DNA of 64,000 nt from Humibacter sp049446075 (GTDB lineage Bacteria; Actinomycetota; Actinomycetes; Actinomycetales; Microbacteriaceae): assembly GCF_049446075.1 (NCBI RefSeq), contig NZ_JBMSEB010000002.1, positions 124,001-188,000 on the forward strand, written 5' to 3'. The position numbers and the translations under genes were made by a program. Positions 38,233 through 47,755 of this stretch are shown here, in pieces; positions within the stretch are counted from its first letter, which is position 1, and each line of letters opens with the position of its first letter. The notes beneath the pieces are model-generated. The model was given only the letters and a program-made list of their open reading frames with translations, had not been told where the DNA came from and did no database searches.

Positions 38233-39605
38233 CGGCTCGCTTTCTGGATGGGATGGGTCGGGTGTCTCCCGGATATGGCAGATCCGGCGCTTTCGGGAAC
38301 AGGCTCTGCGACGTGCGCGGTGACGGATGCGATGGGATGCTGCGGCACTGAGCCGGGCACACTCGGAGGCTCTTCTCCCGGACCACCGACCGTCGTCGGG
38401 CTGCGTCGCTCACGGGCGAAGACCCAGGCCCGCAGCAGCACGAAGCGCACCACGGTGGCGAGCAGATTCGCGCAGGTGAGCACCGCGATCTGAAGCCCGG
38501 ACGAGGCATCCGGCCGCAACGCCCCCAACACCGAGAGCGAACCCGACGTGATGGCCCACGCGATACCGAACACGACGAGACCCTGCACCTGATGGGCGAG
38601 CGCACGTTCCGGGCCGCGCACCCCGAATGTGAATCGCCGGTTCGCCCATGTGTTGGCCACAGCCGTGATCAGGAGAGCGGCGAAGTTCGCCACCTGCGCG
38701 GTCATCGCCTGCTGGAGCGCGAGGTAGAGCAGCGCGTACGCAGCGGTGGAGAGCACGCCGATCGCACCGAATCGAAGCACCTGGCCGAAGAAGCCCGGTC
38801 GCGTGGGCGGCGCGTACGGATGCCTGCCGAACTCCGCGTAGATCGCCGCGACCGGCACCCGCCCCCGTGCGAGCCCCCACCACACGCGGCACAGTCCTCG
38901 CATGTCGGCAACCGCCGTCGCCCAGATGTCGACGGAGCTCTGCGGATCGTCCACCCAGTCGACGGGCACCTCGTGGATTCGCAAGCCCGCGCGCTCGGCG
39001 AGCAGGAGCAGCTCGGTGTCGAAGAACCACCCCGTGTCCTCGACGAGCGGTAGCAACCGTCGCGCGACATCCGTTCGCATGGCCTTGAAACCGCACTGCG
39101 CGTCGCTGAAGCGGGCGCCCGCCATGCGAAGCATGGTGTTGTAGCCGCGGGAGATGAACTCACGCTTTCCGCCGCGCATCACGCGAGAAGCGCGATCGAG
39201 CCTCGTGCCGATCGCGAGATCGGAGTGTCCGGAAAGCAGCGGGGCGATGAGCGGTGCAACGGCGGCGAGATCCGTCGAGAGGTCGACGTCGAGGTACGCG
39301 ACGACGGCCGCGGGAGACGCGAGCCACACCTGCTTGAGTGCTCTGCCCCTGCCCCTCTCGTTCAGGTGCACGGCGCACACCTGAGGCAGCTCCGCCGCGA
39401 GCTCGTCGGCTATGCGGGGCGTGGCGTCCGTGCTCGCGTTGTCGGCGATCGTGATGCGCCACGACTGCGGCAGGTGCGCCGTCAGGTGCGCGTGCAGGGC
39501 GCGGATGCCCGCGGCGAGGGATCGTTCCTCGTCGTAGACGGGAACCACGACCTCGACGTCGAGCTCTTGCTCATGGGGCGTGCTGTTCTCGGACATGGCA
39601 GCCAT
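38229..39605 (-). CDS. GT2 dolichol-phosphate-mannose-synthase-like protein fused to GtrA domain
   Basis: A 458 aa protein. Residues about 15-250 are a family 2 glycosyltransferase (VVVPVYDEE, IADNASTDATPR, AYLDVDLSTDL), expected to build a polyprenyl-phosphate sugar. Residues about 268-400 are a GtrA-like four-helix domain (RFGAIGVLSTAAYALLYLAL, NTWANRRFTFGV) linked to flipping of lipid-linked sugars. The C-terminal tail is disordered. It is operonic with the GT39 gene downstream, so synthesis, flipping and transfer of one sugar may be encoded together. Confidence 0.88.
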   Translation of the reverse strand: MAAMSENSTPHEQELDVEVVVPVYDEERSLAAGIRALHAHLTAHLPQSWRITIADNASTDATPRIADELAAELPQVCAVHLNERGRGRALKQVWLASPAAVVAYLDVDLSTDLAAVAPLIAPLLSGHSDLAIGTRLDRASRVMRGGKREFISRGYNTMLRMAGARFSDAQCGFKAMRTDVARRLLPLVEDTGWFFDTELLLLAERAGLRIHEVPVDWVDDPQSSVDIWATAVADMRGLCRVWWGLARGRVPVAAIYAEFGRHPYAPPTRPGFFGQVLRFGAIGVLSTAAYALLYLALQQAMTAQVANFAALLITAVANTWANRRFTFGVRGPERALAHQVQGLVVFGIAWAITSGSLSVLGALRPDASSGLQIAVLTCANLLATVVRFVLLRAWVFARERRSPTTVGGPGEEPPSVPGSVPQHPIASVTAHVAEPVPESAGSAISGRHPTHPIQKASR

Positions 39606-39716
39606 GGTTGCCGCCCGCCTTCTGCAGCCCCTTTCCCTGCAATGTCACGAAACGATGTGAGTCCCGCAAGCGTTCGGGGAGAACGCCATGGGCCTCCTAT
39701 GCCCGATGGCGGTGGA

Positions 39717-40895
39717 TCAACGCTCGAGCGCGCGCTCCAGGTCGGCGATCAGGTCGTCGATCGACTCGATTCCGACCGAGAGGCGCACGATGTTCCCCGG
39801 CACCTCCAAGGCGGTTCCGCGAACCGATGCGTGCGTCATCTCGCTCGGGTAGCCGATCAGCGACTCGACGCCGCCGAGCGACTCGGCGAGCTGGAAGACC
39901 TCGGTGGACTCGGCGAACCGGCGTGCGGCATCCGCTCCGTCTTTCAGCGCGACCGAGAGCATCCCGCCGAAGCGCGACATCTGGCGGGCCGCCAGCTCGT
40001 GGCCCGGGTGCGACGGAAGGCCGGGGTAGTAGACCTGCTCGATGGCCGGATGCTCCGCCAGCCGCTCCGCGATCGCCTGCGCGTTGTCGGAATGCCGCTG
40101 CATGCGTACGTCGAGCGTCTTGATGCCACGCACGGTCAGCCACGCCTCCATGGGGGCCAGCACGGCTCCCGCCGCGAACTGCTGGAACGCCAGCTTCTCG
40201 GCCAGTTCGCCGTCGCCGAGCACGACCGACCCGCCGATCACATCCGAGTGGCCGCCCAGGTACTTGGTGGTCGAATGCACGACGATGTCGGCGCCGAGGA
40301 AGAGCGGCTGCTGCAGCGCCGGCGAGGCGAAGGTGTTGTCCACCACGATGAGCGCACCTGCGGCGTGGCCGAGCTCCGCGAGGGCGGCGATGTCACTGAT
40401 CTTCATCAGTGGGTTACTCGGCGTCTCGACCCAGAGCAGCTTGGTGCGCTCGGTCTCGAGAGCGGTCCGAACGGCGTCGAGGTCGGCAAGATCGACGGTG
40501 GTGTGACGGATGCCCCACTCGCCGTGGATTCGATCGATCAGCCGGTGCGTTCCGCCGTACACATCGTTGCCCAGCACCACGTGGTCCCCTGAGCGGAGGG
40601 CGGCGCGCAGGAGGGCATCCTCTGCGGCGAGCCCTGACGCGAACGCGAGCCCGCGGTCACCACCTTCGAGGGCAGCGAGCACGGTCTCGAGCGAGGTGCG
40701 CGTGGGGTTGCCCGAGCGCCCGTACTCGTAACCGCCGCGCAGACCGCCGATGCCGTCTTGCACGAACGTCGACGTCTGGTAGATGGGCGGCACGACCGCC
40801 CCCGTCGTCGGATCGAATTCCTGCCCGGCATGGATGGCTCGTGTGGCGAATCCGCTCTGGGGGTGTGCTGAGTCAGCGTGGTGTTCGGCGGTCAT
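39717..40895 (-). CDS. metB: Cystathionine gamma-synthase
   Basis: Pyridoxal-phosphate enzyme of the Cys/Met metabolism family, 392 aa, with the cofactor lysine in STTKYLGGHSD near residue 209, YEYGRSGNPTR near 57-67 and NPLMKISDI after WVETPS. By family role it joins an activated homoserine to cysteine to form cystathionine, or acts as the reverse lyase. It lies 85 bases downstream of cystathionine beta-synthase on the same strand, the usual actinobacterial transsulfuration pair. Lyase specificity cannot be excluded from sequence alone. Confidence 0.88.
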   Translation of the reverse strand: MTAEHHADSAHPQSGFATRAIHAGQEFDPTTGAVVPPIYQTSTFVQDGIGGLRGGYEYGRSGNPTRTSLETVLAALEGGDRGLAFASGLAAEDALLRAALRSGDHVVLGNDVYGGTHRLIDRIHGEWGIRHTTVDLADLDAVRTALETERTKLLWVETPSNPLMKISDIAALAELGHAAGALIVVDNTFASPALQQPLFLGADIVVHSTTKYLGGHSDVIGGSVVLGDGELAEKLAFQQFAAGAVLAPMEAWLTVRGIKTLDVRMQRHSDNAQAIAERLAEHPAIEQVYYPGLPSHPGHELAARQMSRFGGMLSVALKDGADAARRFAESTEVFQLAESLGGVESLIGYPSEMTHASVRGTALEVPGNIVRLSVGIESIDDLIADLERALER

Positions 40896-40963
40896 TGCCG
40901 TCTCCCGTTCTCTCGTGGTTCGCCAGAAATGCGCAAGGTGGAAGTGCTTGCCTGATGCAAGGG

Positions 40964-40980
40964 GGCGCCGATGGGGCGCC
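40964..40980 (-). terminator. Short GC hairpin after cbs
   Basis: GGCGCC at 40964-40969 can pair with GGCGCC at 40975-40980 around a five-base loop immediately after the cbs stop. There is no T-run, so it may be only a processing or pausing hairpin. Confidence 0.25.
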
Positions 40981-42345
<1,365 letters not shown>

Positions 42346-42568
42346 GGTCGTCCTGACTGCTCATAAGGTCGGTCGTGGGTCTTATGCCGCACGCACGCCT
42401 CATGGCGGCGCGGCGTCAGTGGCGACAACAGTTCAGGAACACGCGCTCAACGATAGAGCACATCGGCCGCATCTCCCACTCTGCCCTGCCCGGTCACGGC
42501 ACCGACGTCGCTGGTATCGCCCTTTGATGCACGTGAGCCGACCCCCGCGACTGGCGAGCGGGCATCCC

Positions 42569-42584
42569 TAGACTGATCCGCATG
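42569..42584 (+). promoter_or_regulatory. Leaderless-type -10 box of the DtxR gene
   Basis: TAGACT (42569-42574) lies seven bases before the ATG at 42582, with no ribosome-binding site between. This places transcription start on the start codon. No good -35 is visible. Confidence 0.45.
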
Positions 42585-43265
42585 TCCGTCTCGTCACTCA
42601 CGAACACGGCGCAGGACTACCTCAAGGTGATCTGGGCCGCCAACGAGTGGGAGTCGGCGCCCGTCACGGTCACGGCTCTCGCGGCACGCATCGGCGTGCG
42701 CGCTGCGACCGTGAGCGACGCCATCCGCCGTCTTGCCGAGCAGGGTCTCGTGGTGCACGAGCCGTACGGCGCGGTCGAGCTGACCGCTGCGGGCAGGATG
42801 CACGCGCTCGCCATGGTCCGCAGGCACCGCTTGATCGAGACCTTCCTGGTCGAGACGCTCGGGTATCCGTGGGACGAAGTGCACGACGAGGCCGAGGTGC
42901 TCGAGCACGCGGTCTCCGACACGCTCGTCGACCGCATCGACGCGGTGCTGGGGCATCCCGTGCGGGATCCGCACGGCGACCCCATCCCGACCGCCGAAGG
43001 CGACCCGCGCACCCCGCGCGCCCAGCGCCTGCTCGACGCCGAGGTCAACGAGCGCCTTCGCGTGGTGCGCATCTCGGATGCCGATCCGGCTGTGCTGCGC
43101 TACCTGGCCGAGCGGGGCATCCGTTTGGATGCTCGTGCGTCGCTTCTCGAGACACGCTCGTTCGCCGGTGACGTCGTGGTCTCGGTCGACGACGGCGATC
43201 CGATGACCATCGGCGTCGTCGCCGCCGACGCGGTGTGGGTGGCGCCGCTCCCGCTGGCCGAGTAG
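42582..43265 (+). CDS. DtxR/MntR-family metal-dependent regulator
   Basis: A 227 aa repressor. Residues 1-65 form the winged helix (YLKVIWAANEW, VRAATVSDAIRRLAEQGLV). Residues 66-145 form the dimer and metal-binding region, with the His/Glu-rich MVRRHRLIETFLVETLGYPW and EVHDEAEVLEHAVSD. A C-terminal SH3-like domain follows (about 150-227). It would repress metal uptake genes when loaded with iron or manganese; which metal cannot be told. It appears to be transcribed as a leaderless mRNA. Confidence 0.9.
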   Translation: MSVSSLTNTAQDYLKVIWAANEWESAPVTVTALAARIGVRAATVSDAIRRLAEQGLVVHEPYGAVELTAAGRMHALAMVRRHRLIETFLVETLGYPWDEVHDEAEVLEHAVSDTLVDRIDAVLGHPVRDPHGDPIPTAEGDPRTPRAQRLLDAEVNERLRVVRISDADPAVLRYLAERGIRLDARASLLETRSFAGDVVVSVDDGDPMTIGVVAADAVWVAPLPLAE

Positions 43266-43276
43266 CTCCGAGCACC

Positions 43277-43312
43277 GCTGGTTGAGTGGCGGCGCAGCCG
43301 CGTATCGAAACC
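43277..43312. repeat. Intergenic hairpin with GGTTGAG/CGAAACC ends
   Basis: GCTGGTTGAGTGGC at the left and CGTATCGAAACC at the right flank a GCGGC/GCCGC stem. From memory, sequences of this form recur between Microbacteriaceae genes; only one copy is present here. It follows the DtxR stop by 12 bases. Confidence 0.4.
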
Positions 43313-43354
43313 TGCCAGCCGCAACCAGCCAGTCGCAACCGCCACCCTCACACC

Positions 43355-43438
43355 CGCCGAAAATCGGAGATTCGTCGCGACGCGCCGCCGAGCGGCCGAA
43401 CGGACGCCGGCCCCGCGGCGTGTCTCCGATTTTCGGCG
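43355..43438. repeat. Hairpin repeat family B, copy 2
   Basis: CGCCGAAAATCGGAGA (43355-43370) pairs perfectly with TCTCCGATTTTCGGCG (43423-43438). It lies between the convergent DtxR and MFS genes. Confidence 0.82.
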
Positions 43439-43465
43439 GCACCCAGCCCAGACCCAGCCCCCGTG

Positions 43466-44728
43466 TCAGCGCACGGCCGCGGCATCCAGCTGTCTTCCGA
43501 CCGGCGCCTCCTCGGCGGCCGGACGCGGCACGATGGGAACGGCCGCGACGGGCGCGAGGGCCACGACGGCGAACGCGATCGGATACCCGACGAGCGTGAT
43601 GAGCGCGCCGACGGCCGGCCCCACGATCGAAGCGGCGAGGAACTGACCGGTGTTCTGCGTGCCGAGCGCTCGTCCCGACCAGAACGGCCCGGCAAGCTCC
43701 GCCACCGCCGTGTAGGCCAGGCCGTTGTCTGCGACCGTGATCGTCGCGGCGACGATGAGCGCGGACGCCCCCAGCCAGGCAGGCCCTGCTTCGCTGACCG
43801 CCAGCACCAGCATCACTCCTGCCGCCGCCCAGGCAACCCAGCGCAGCGGTCGCAACCGGCTGCCCACCCGGTCGGAAAGCACTCCGACCGCAACGCGGCC
43901 GAGAGCTCCGACGAACTGCGACACTCCGACGACGATCCCGGCCGAGGTGGCGGCCATGCCGCGGTCCGCCGTGAGCCAGATCAGGCCGAAGATCGAGACC
44001 GTGAACTGCGGCACGACGAGAAGCGCCGACGCCAGATGGATGCGCACCAACGTGGCGGTGCCGCGATACGGGTTCGCGGGGCGCGACGGCGCATCCCCTG
44101 CCGACCCTGCATGGCGCGGCGGACGCGGCGGGTCGGCGATGATCACGGCGCTGAGCACGGCGAGGACGGCGGTCAGCACGAGCGGCAGCACCATGGCCGC
44201 ACCCACTCCCCCGGATGCCGCCAGCGGCGGAACAGCGACGGCCGCGAGCGCGACTCCGAGCGGCTGGCACATCTGCCTGATGCCCATGGCCAGCCCGCGG
44301 CGCTCCTTGGGAAACCAACCGACGACGACGCGACCACTGGCCGCGTTGGTGCTTGCGGATGCCGCACCGCCGAGCAGCAGGAACCCACCGAGCCCGAGAT
44401 ATCCGGATGCCGTCATCGCCCCGACCGCAGCGAGCGCCGTCAGCGCCATGCCCCCGGCGATCACCCAGCGCTCGCCCACCCGGTCGGTGAGTGCGCCCCA
44501 CGCGACGAGCGTGAGAACGAGGCCGAGCGTCGGCGCGGATGCCAGCAGTCCGGCTTGCGCGAGAGGAACGCCGCGCTGGGTGTGCAACAGCGGGATGAGG
44601 AACGCGGGAGCGGACTGGAAGACGGTTCCCGCCGCCTGGGCCAGAACCGCGGTAGCGAGCATGAGCCACGGCCGAACCGATCCCGTTCGGGGCGTCGAAG
44701 CGGGGTGTGCTGGTCGTCTCGGCGCCAT
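43466..44728 (-). CDS. MFS transporter (NarK/CynX-like)
   Basis: A 420 aa permease with twelve predicted helices. The inter-domain motifs are WGALTDRVGERWVIAGG and a second-half GVLSDRVGSRLRPL, and the helix 5 region RRGLAMGIRQMCQPLGVAL is typical of NarK/oxalate-formate-type carriers. The start at 44728 follows AAGGAGA about nine bases upstream; the frame is open further but reaches into the divergent GntR gene. It is probably controlled by that GntR regulator through the palindromes at 44833-44851. The substrate is unknown. Confidence 0.85.
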   Translation of the reverse strand: MAPRRPAHPASTPRTGSVRPWLMLATAVLAQAAGTVFQSAPAFLIPLLHTQRGVPLAQAGLLASAPTLGLVLTLVAWGALTDRVGERWVIAGGMALTALAAVGAMTASGYLGLGGFLLLGGAASASTNAASGRVVVGWFPKERRGLAMGIRQMCQPLGVALAAVAVPPLAASGGVGAAMVLPLVLTAVLAVLSAVIIADPPRPPRHAGSAGDAPSRPANPYRGTATLVRIHLASALLVVPQFTVSIFGLIWLTADRGMAATSAGIVVGVSQFVGALGRVAVGVLSDRVGSRLRPLRWVAWAAAGVMLVLAVSEAGPAWLGASALIVAATITVADNGLAYTAVAELAGPFWSGRALGTQNTGQFLAASIVGPAVGALITLVGYPIAFAVVALAPVAAVPIVPRPAAEEAPVGRQLDAAAVR

Positions 44729-44832
44729 GAAGGCCTTCTCCTTTACCGTGTGCCGCGTCGGCGAAACTCCATGCCTGGAGTCCCGGGCCGCGGCCGCGGG
44801 CTCGATCGGCCGTGACTCCTGCTCGTTACGGG

Positions 44833-44851
44833 ATACCATAGTGGTATACCA
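44833..44851. promoter_or_regulatory. Overlapping palindromes, candidate GntR operator
   Basis: ATACCA-TAG-TGGTAT (44833-44847) overlaps the perfect palindrome TGGTATACCA (44842-44851). Both resemble FadR-subfamily GntR sites (TGGT-N-ACCA). They lie in the 223-base gap between the divergent MFS and GntR genes. Confidence 0.6.
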
Positions 44852-44951
44852 ATGCTCTCGCAACAGGAGGCAGTCCCGGTACTCGCACTGGCCATACTGG
44901 AGGGACGGCCCAGCCATCCACCTGACGCGCGACCGCGGGAAACGAGCATCC

Positions 44952-45629
44952 ATGCAAGCCGCCTCACAGACAGACCAGGTGTACGACCAGGTGCGGCAGG
45001 CGATCCTGTCGCTCGACATCGTGCCAGGGGCGCGGCTGAGCGAGCGCAGTCTCGAGGCGGAATTCGGGGCATCCAGAACGCCGGTCCGCGCAGCCCTGAT
45101 GCGCTTGCAAGGCGAGGGCCTGGTCGCCCGCGACGGACGAGCCTGGCAGGCGACGCCGATCGATCTCGACGAGGTGACGGCGCTGGCCGAGTATCGAGAG
45201 GCGATCGAGGCGGCCGCCGCGAGACTCGCGTGCGAACGGGCATCCGATGCCGACCTCGCCCGCTTCGCCGAGTCGGTCACCGCGCAGAGCACCGAGCCAG
45301 ACGACGAGCACGCCGGCATGCGGCGCGGCTCGGACTTCCACGAGGGCCTCGCCGCCCTGAGCCGCAACCCGTTCATCGTTCAGGCGGTCGCGGATGCCGT
45401 GACCCGCATGGCGAGAGCGCGCTGGCTCGAGATGCGCACCGAGGACGGCAGGGCCGCGGCATGGGACGAGCACGCCGAGATCGTGGACGCCATCGTGCAC
45501 AGAAATGCGGATGCCGCCGCCGCCGCGATCGCTCACCACACGCAGGCGAACCTCGATCGGCTGCTCGTCTCGATCCGCTCCGATCGCCGTGCTTTCGGCG
45601 CACGTGGACTTCGCATCGTCGGGGAATGA
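44952..45629 (+). CDS. GntR-family regulator (FCD/FadR type)
   Basis: A 225 aa regulator: winged helix at residues 8-70 (DQVYDQVRQAILSLDIVPG, ASRTPVRAALMRL) and an all-helical FCD ligand domain (about 80-210) with the metal-site pattern DFHEGLAALSRNP and later EHAEIVDAI and HHTQANL. It would respond to an organic acid and repress the divergent MFS gene. No strong ribosome-binding site precedes the ATG. Confidence 0.88.
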   Translation: MQAASQTDQVYDQVRQAILSLDIVPGARLSERSLEAEFGASRTPVRAALMRLQGEGLVARDGRAWQATPIDLDEVTALAEYREAIEAAAARLACERASDADLARFAESVTAQSTEPDDEHAGMRRGSDFHEGLAALSRNPFIVQAVADAVTRMARARWLEMRTEDGRAAAWDEHAEIVDAIVHRNADAAAAAIAHHTQANLDRLLVSIRSDRRAFGARGLRIVGE

Positions 45630-45654
45630 AGGGCGGATGGCGTAGCGTCGCTAC

Positions 45655-46536
45655 GTGGAATTGCGGCAGCTCGAACACTTCATCGCCGTCGCCGAGACGA
45701 GGCACTTCACCAAGGCCGCACGGTCGCTGAACATCTCGCAATCGGGACTCTCGGCATCGATCAGGGCACTGGAGACCGAACTCGGGACAGAGCTCTTCCT
45801 CCGCAGCACCCGCAAAGTGGAACTCACCCACGCGGGCCGTGCGCTGTTCACCGAGTCGGTGCGCACGGTCGCGAGCGCCGCGGCGGCCAAGGAGGCCGTC
45901 GCCGCGGTTCGCGAGGTGCTCTCCGGCACGCTGTCGGTCGGGTCCGAGCAGTGCCTGGGTCTCGGCGACCTCCCCGCCGAGCTCGCCGACTTCAGGACCG
46001 CGCACCCTGGCGTGCGCGTACGTCTGGGTTTCGCGGGCTCTGCTCGGTTGCTGGATGACGTGGCATCCGGCCGCCTCGACGTCGCGTTGATCGCCGAGTG
46101 CGGCGTCAATCCGCTGGGTGTGAGGGTGCGACGGGTTTCGACCGAGCCGTTCACGGTTCTGTGCGGCACAACCCACCCGTGGTCTTCGCGCTCATCCGTC
46201 ACCCTGCACGACATCGCGACCGAGACCATCGTCGGCTTCCAGAGCGACTGGGGCGCCCAGCTGCTGGTCGGGCGCGCTCTCGCCTCGATCGGGGCCGGCC
46301 GCACAGCCGACCTGGAAACCAACGACGTGCATTCCCTACTCGACCTCGTGCAGCACGGCCTGGGAATCGCGGTCGTCCCCGCTCACTTCGCCAAGAAGCG
46401 GCCCCAGGCGTTGTCGTCTGTGCCGTTGGACGCGCCCGGTCTCGAGTGGTCGGTGGGAGTGGCGACGCCCGAGGTCGTCGGACCGGCGGCGAGCGCATTC
46501 CTCACCCAGCTGGAGGGATCCGACCTCGCGGCGTGA
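45655..46536 (+). CDS. LysR-family regulator
   Basis: A 293 aa regulator with an N-terminal helix-turn-helix (ELRQLEHFIAVAETRHFTKA, SQSGLSASIRALETELG) and a LysR substrate domain (about 90-290). The GTG start is six bases downstream of TAGCGT, fitting a leaderless transcript. It follows the GntR gene by 25 bases. Its last codons form one arm of an 18-base inverted repeat. Confidence 0.9.
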   Translation: MELRQLEHFIAVAETRHFTKAARSLNISQSGLSASIRALETELGTELFLRSTRKVELTHAGRALFTESVRTVASAAAAKEAVAAVREVLSGTLSVGSEQCLGLGDLPAELADFRTAHPGVRVRLGFAGSARLLDDVASGRLDVALIAECGVNPLGVRVRRVSTEPFTVLCGTTHPWSSRSSVTLHDIATETIVGFQSDWGAQLLVGRALASIGAGRTADLETNDVHSLLDLVQHGLGIAVVPAHFAKKRPQALSSVPLDAPGLEWSVGVATPEVVGPAASAFLTQLEGSDLAA

Positions 46537-46576
46537 GCGACCCAGTGCGAGTCGCCCGGCGAGGTCGGATCCCTCC
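46512..46576. terminator. Long perfect inverted repeat across the LysR stop codon
   Basis: GGAGGGATCCGACCTCGC (46512-46529, inside the LysR gene) is perfectly complementary to 46559-46576. The 29-base spacer carries a nested GCGAC/GTCGC stem. It lies between the convergent LysR and aldo/keto reductase genes and could terminate both, although no T-run is present. Confidence 0.55.
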
Positions 46577-46590
46577 GGTGGCGTCGGTCC

Positions 46591-47565
46591 TTACCAGGCG
46601 TAGTCCTCGGGCGCGGTCTTGTATCCGGGGAAGATCTCGTCGAGTCGCGCGAGCGCGGCCTGGTCGAGCTTCAGGTCGAGGGTGCCAAGGATGCTCGTGA
46701 GCTGCTCGGGCGTGCGCGGTCCCGTGATCGGGCCGGTCACCGCCGGCTGGTGCAACAGCCACGCCAGGGCGAGCTGCGCGGGCTCGACGCCCAGCTCATC
46801 GGCGAGCGCCTCGTATGCCTCCAGCTGCGCCCGGTGCCCCTCGAACGACTGGGCCGAGCGTCCCTCGTTGCGCCGCGAGGCATCCTCCTGCTTCTTGATG
46901 ATGCCGCCGAGCAGACCGCCTTGCAGCGGCGACCACGGAATGATGCCGAGGCCGTACTGCTGCGCGGCCGGGATCACCTCGCGCTCGAGGTCGCGGACGA
47001 TCAGGTTGTAGAGCGACTGCTCGCTGACCAGTCCCAGGAAGTGACGGGATGCCGCCGCCTCCTGCGCCTGCGCGATGTGCCAGCCCGCGAAGTTGCTGCT
47101 TCCGGCGTAGATCACCTTGCCCTGTTGAACCGCCACCTCGATGGCCTGCCAGATCTCATCCCATGGCGTGTCGCGGTCGACGTGGTGGAACTGGATCAGC
47201 TCGACGTGGTCGGTCTGCAGCCGGCGCAGGCTCGCGTCGAGGGAGTTGCGGATGTTCAGTGCCGACAGCTTGCCGCTGTTCGGCCACTTGTTGCCCATGT
47301 CGCCGTAGAGCTTGGTCGCCAGCACCGTCTTCTCGCGGCGTCCGCCGCCCTTGGCGAACCAGTTGCCGATGATCTCCTCGGTGTGGCCGGGGTGGTCGGG
47401 GCCGCCGTAGCCGTTCGCGGTATCGAAGAAGTTGATGCCCTCGCTCAGGGCCGTGTCCATGATCGCGTGGGCCGTCTGCTCATCCGTCTGGGGGCCGAAG
47501 TTCATCGTTCCGAGCACGATGCGAGACACCGTGAGGCCGGTGCGTCCGAGATGCGTGTATTCCAT
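46591..47565 (-). CDS. Aldo/keto reductase
   Basis: A 324 aa NADPH-dependent TIM-barrel reductase. The catalytic residues are seen in NFFDTANGYGG (Asp and Tyr near 48-53), VLATKL (Lys) and ELIQFHHVD (His). The C-terminal cofactor segment PAVTGPITGPRTPEQL fits the family. The substrate is unknown. It is divergent from the third sugar-importer operon across a palindromic LacI-type control region, so it may serve the same sugar. The start at 47565 fits the family N terminus (YTHLGRTGLTVS). Confidence 0.88.
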   Translation of the reverse strand: MEYTHLGRTGLTVSRIVLGTMNFGPQTDEQTAHAIMDTALSEGINFFDTANGYGGPDHPGHTEEIIGNWFAKGGGRREKTVLATKLYGDMGNKWPNSGKLSALNIRNSLDASLRRLQTDHVELIQFHHVDRDTPWDEIWQAIEVAVQQGKVIYAGSSNFAGWHIAQAQEAAASRHFLGLVSEQSLYNLIVRDLEREVIPAAQQYGLGIIPWSPLQGGLLGGIIKKQEDASRRNEGRSAQSFEGHRAQLEAYEALADELGVEPAQLALAWLLHQPAVTGPITGPRTPEQLTSILGTLDLKLDQAALARLDEIFPGYKTAPEDYAW

Positions 47566-47660
47566 GTGATCAAGCCTGGCGCCCCGTGCACTCATGCGTC
47601 CAACGGGAGAATTCGATCGTTTCCTGCGGCTCCGGTTCTGAATAACAGGTCGGATACACC

Positions 47661-47690
47661 TTGTAAGCGCTTGACGCAAACGCTTACATT
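47661..47690 (+). promoter_or_regulatory. Palindromic double LacI operator over the third importer promoter
   Basis: TGTAAGCG (47662-47669) and CGCTTACA (47681-47688) form a perfect inverted repeat containing two AANCGNTT cores 13 bases apart. A -35-like TTGTAA (47661-47666) and -10-like TACATT (47685-47690) are 18 bases apart, so the operator covers the promoter. Confidence 0.6.
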
Positions 47691-47755
47691 TGAGGCCGCC
47701 TAGGCCTATCGTTGCCGGACAGCACACGCACCATCACGCTCGAAGAGGAGTGGAC

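Noticed and set aside
42362..42386. CATAAG/CTTATG inverted repeat upstream of cbs; possible SAM riboswitch
   Set aside because: The arms are only six bases with a 13-base gap, and no conserved riboswitch core was recognised in 42346-42581.
43286..44815. Long plus-strand reading frame opposite the MFS gene
   Set aside because: Low-complexity Arg/Pro/Asp-rich shadow; the minus-strand MFS protein is well supported.
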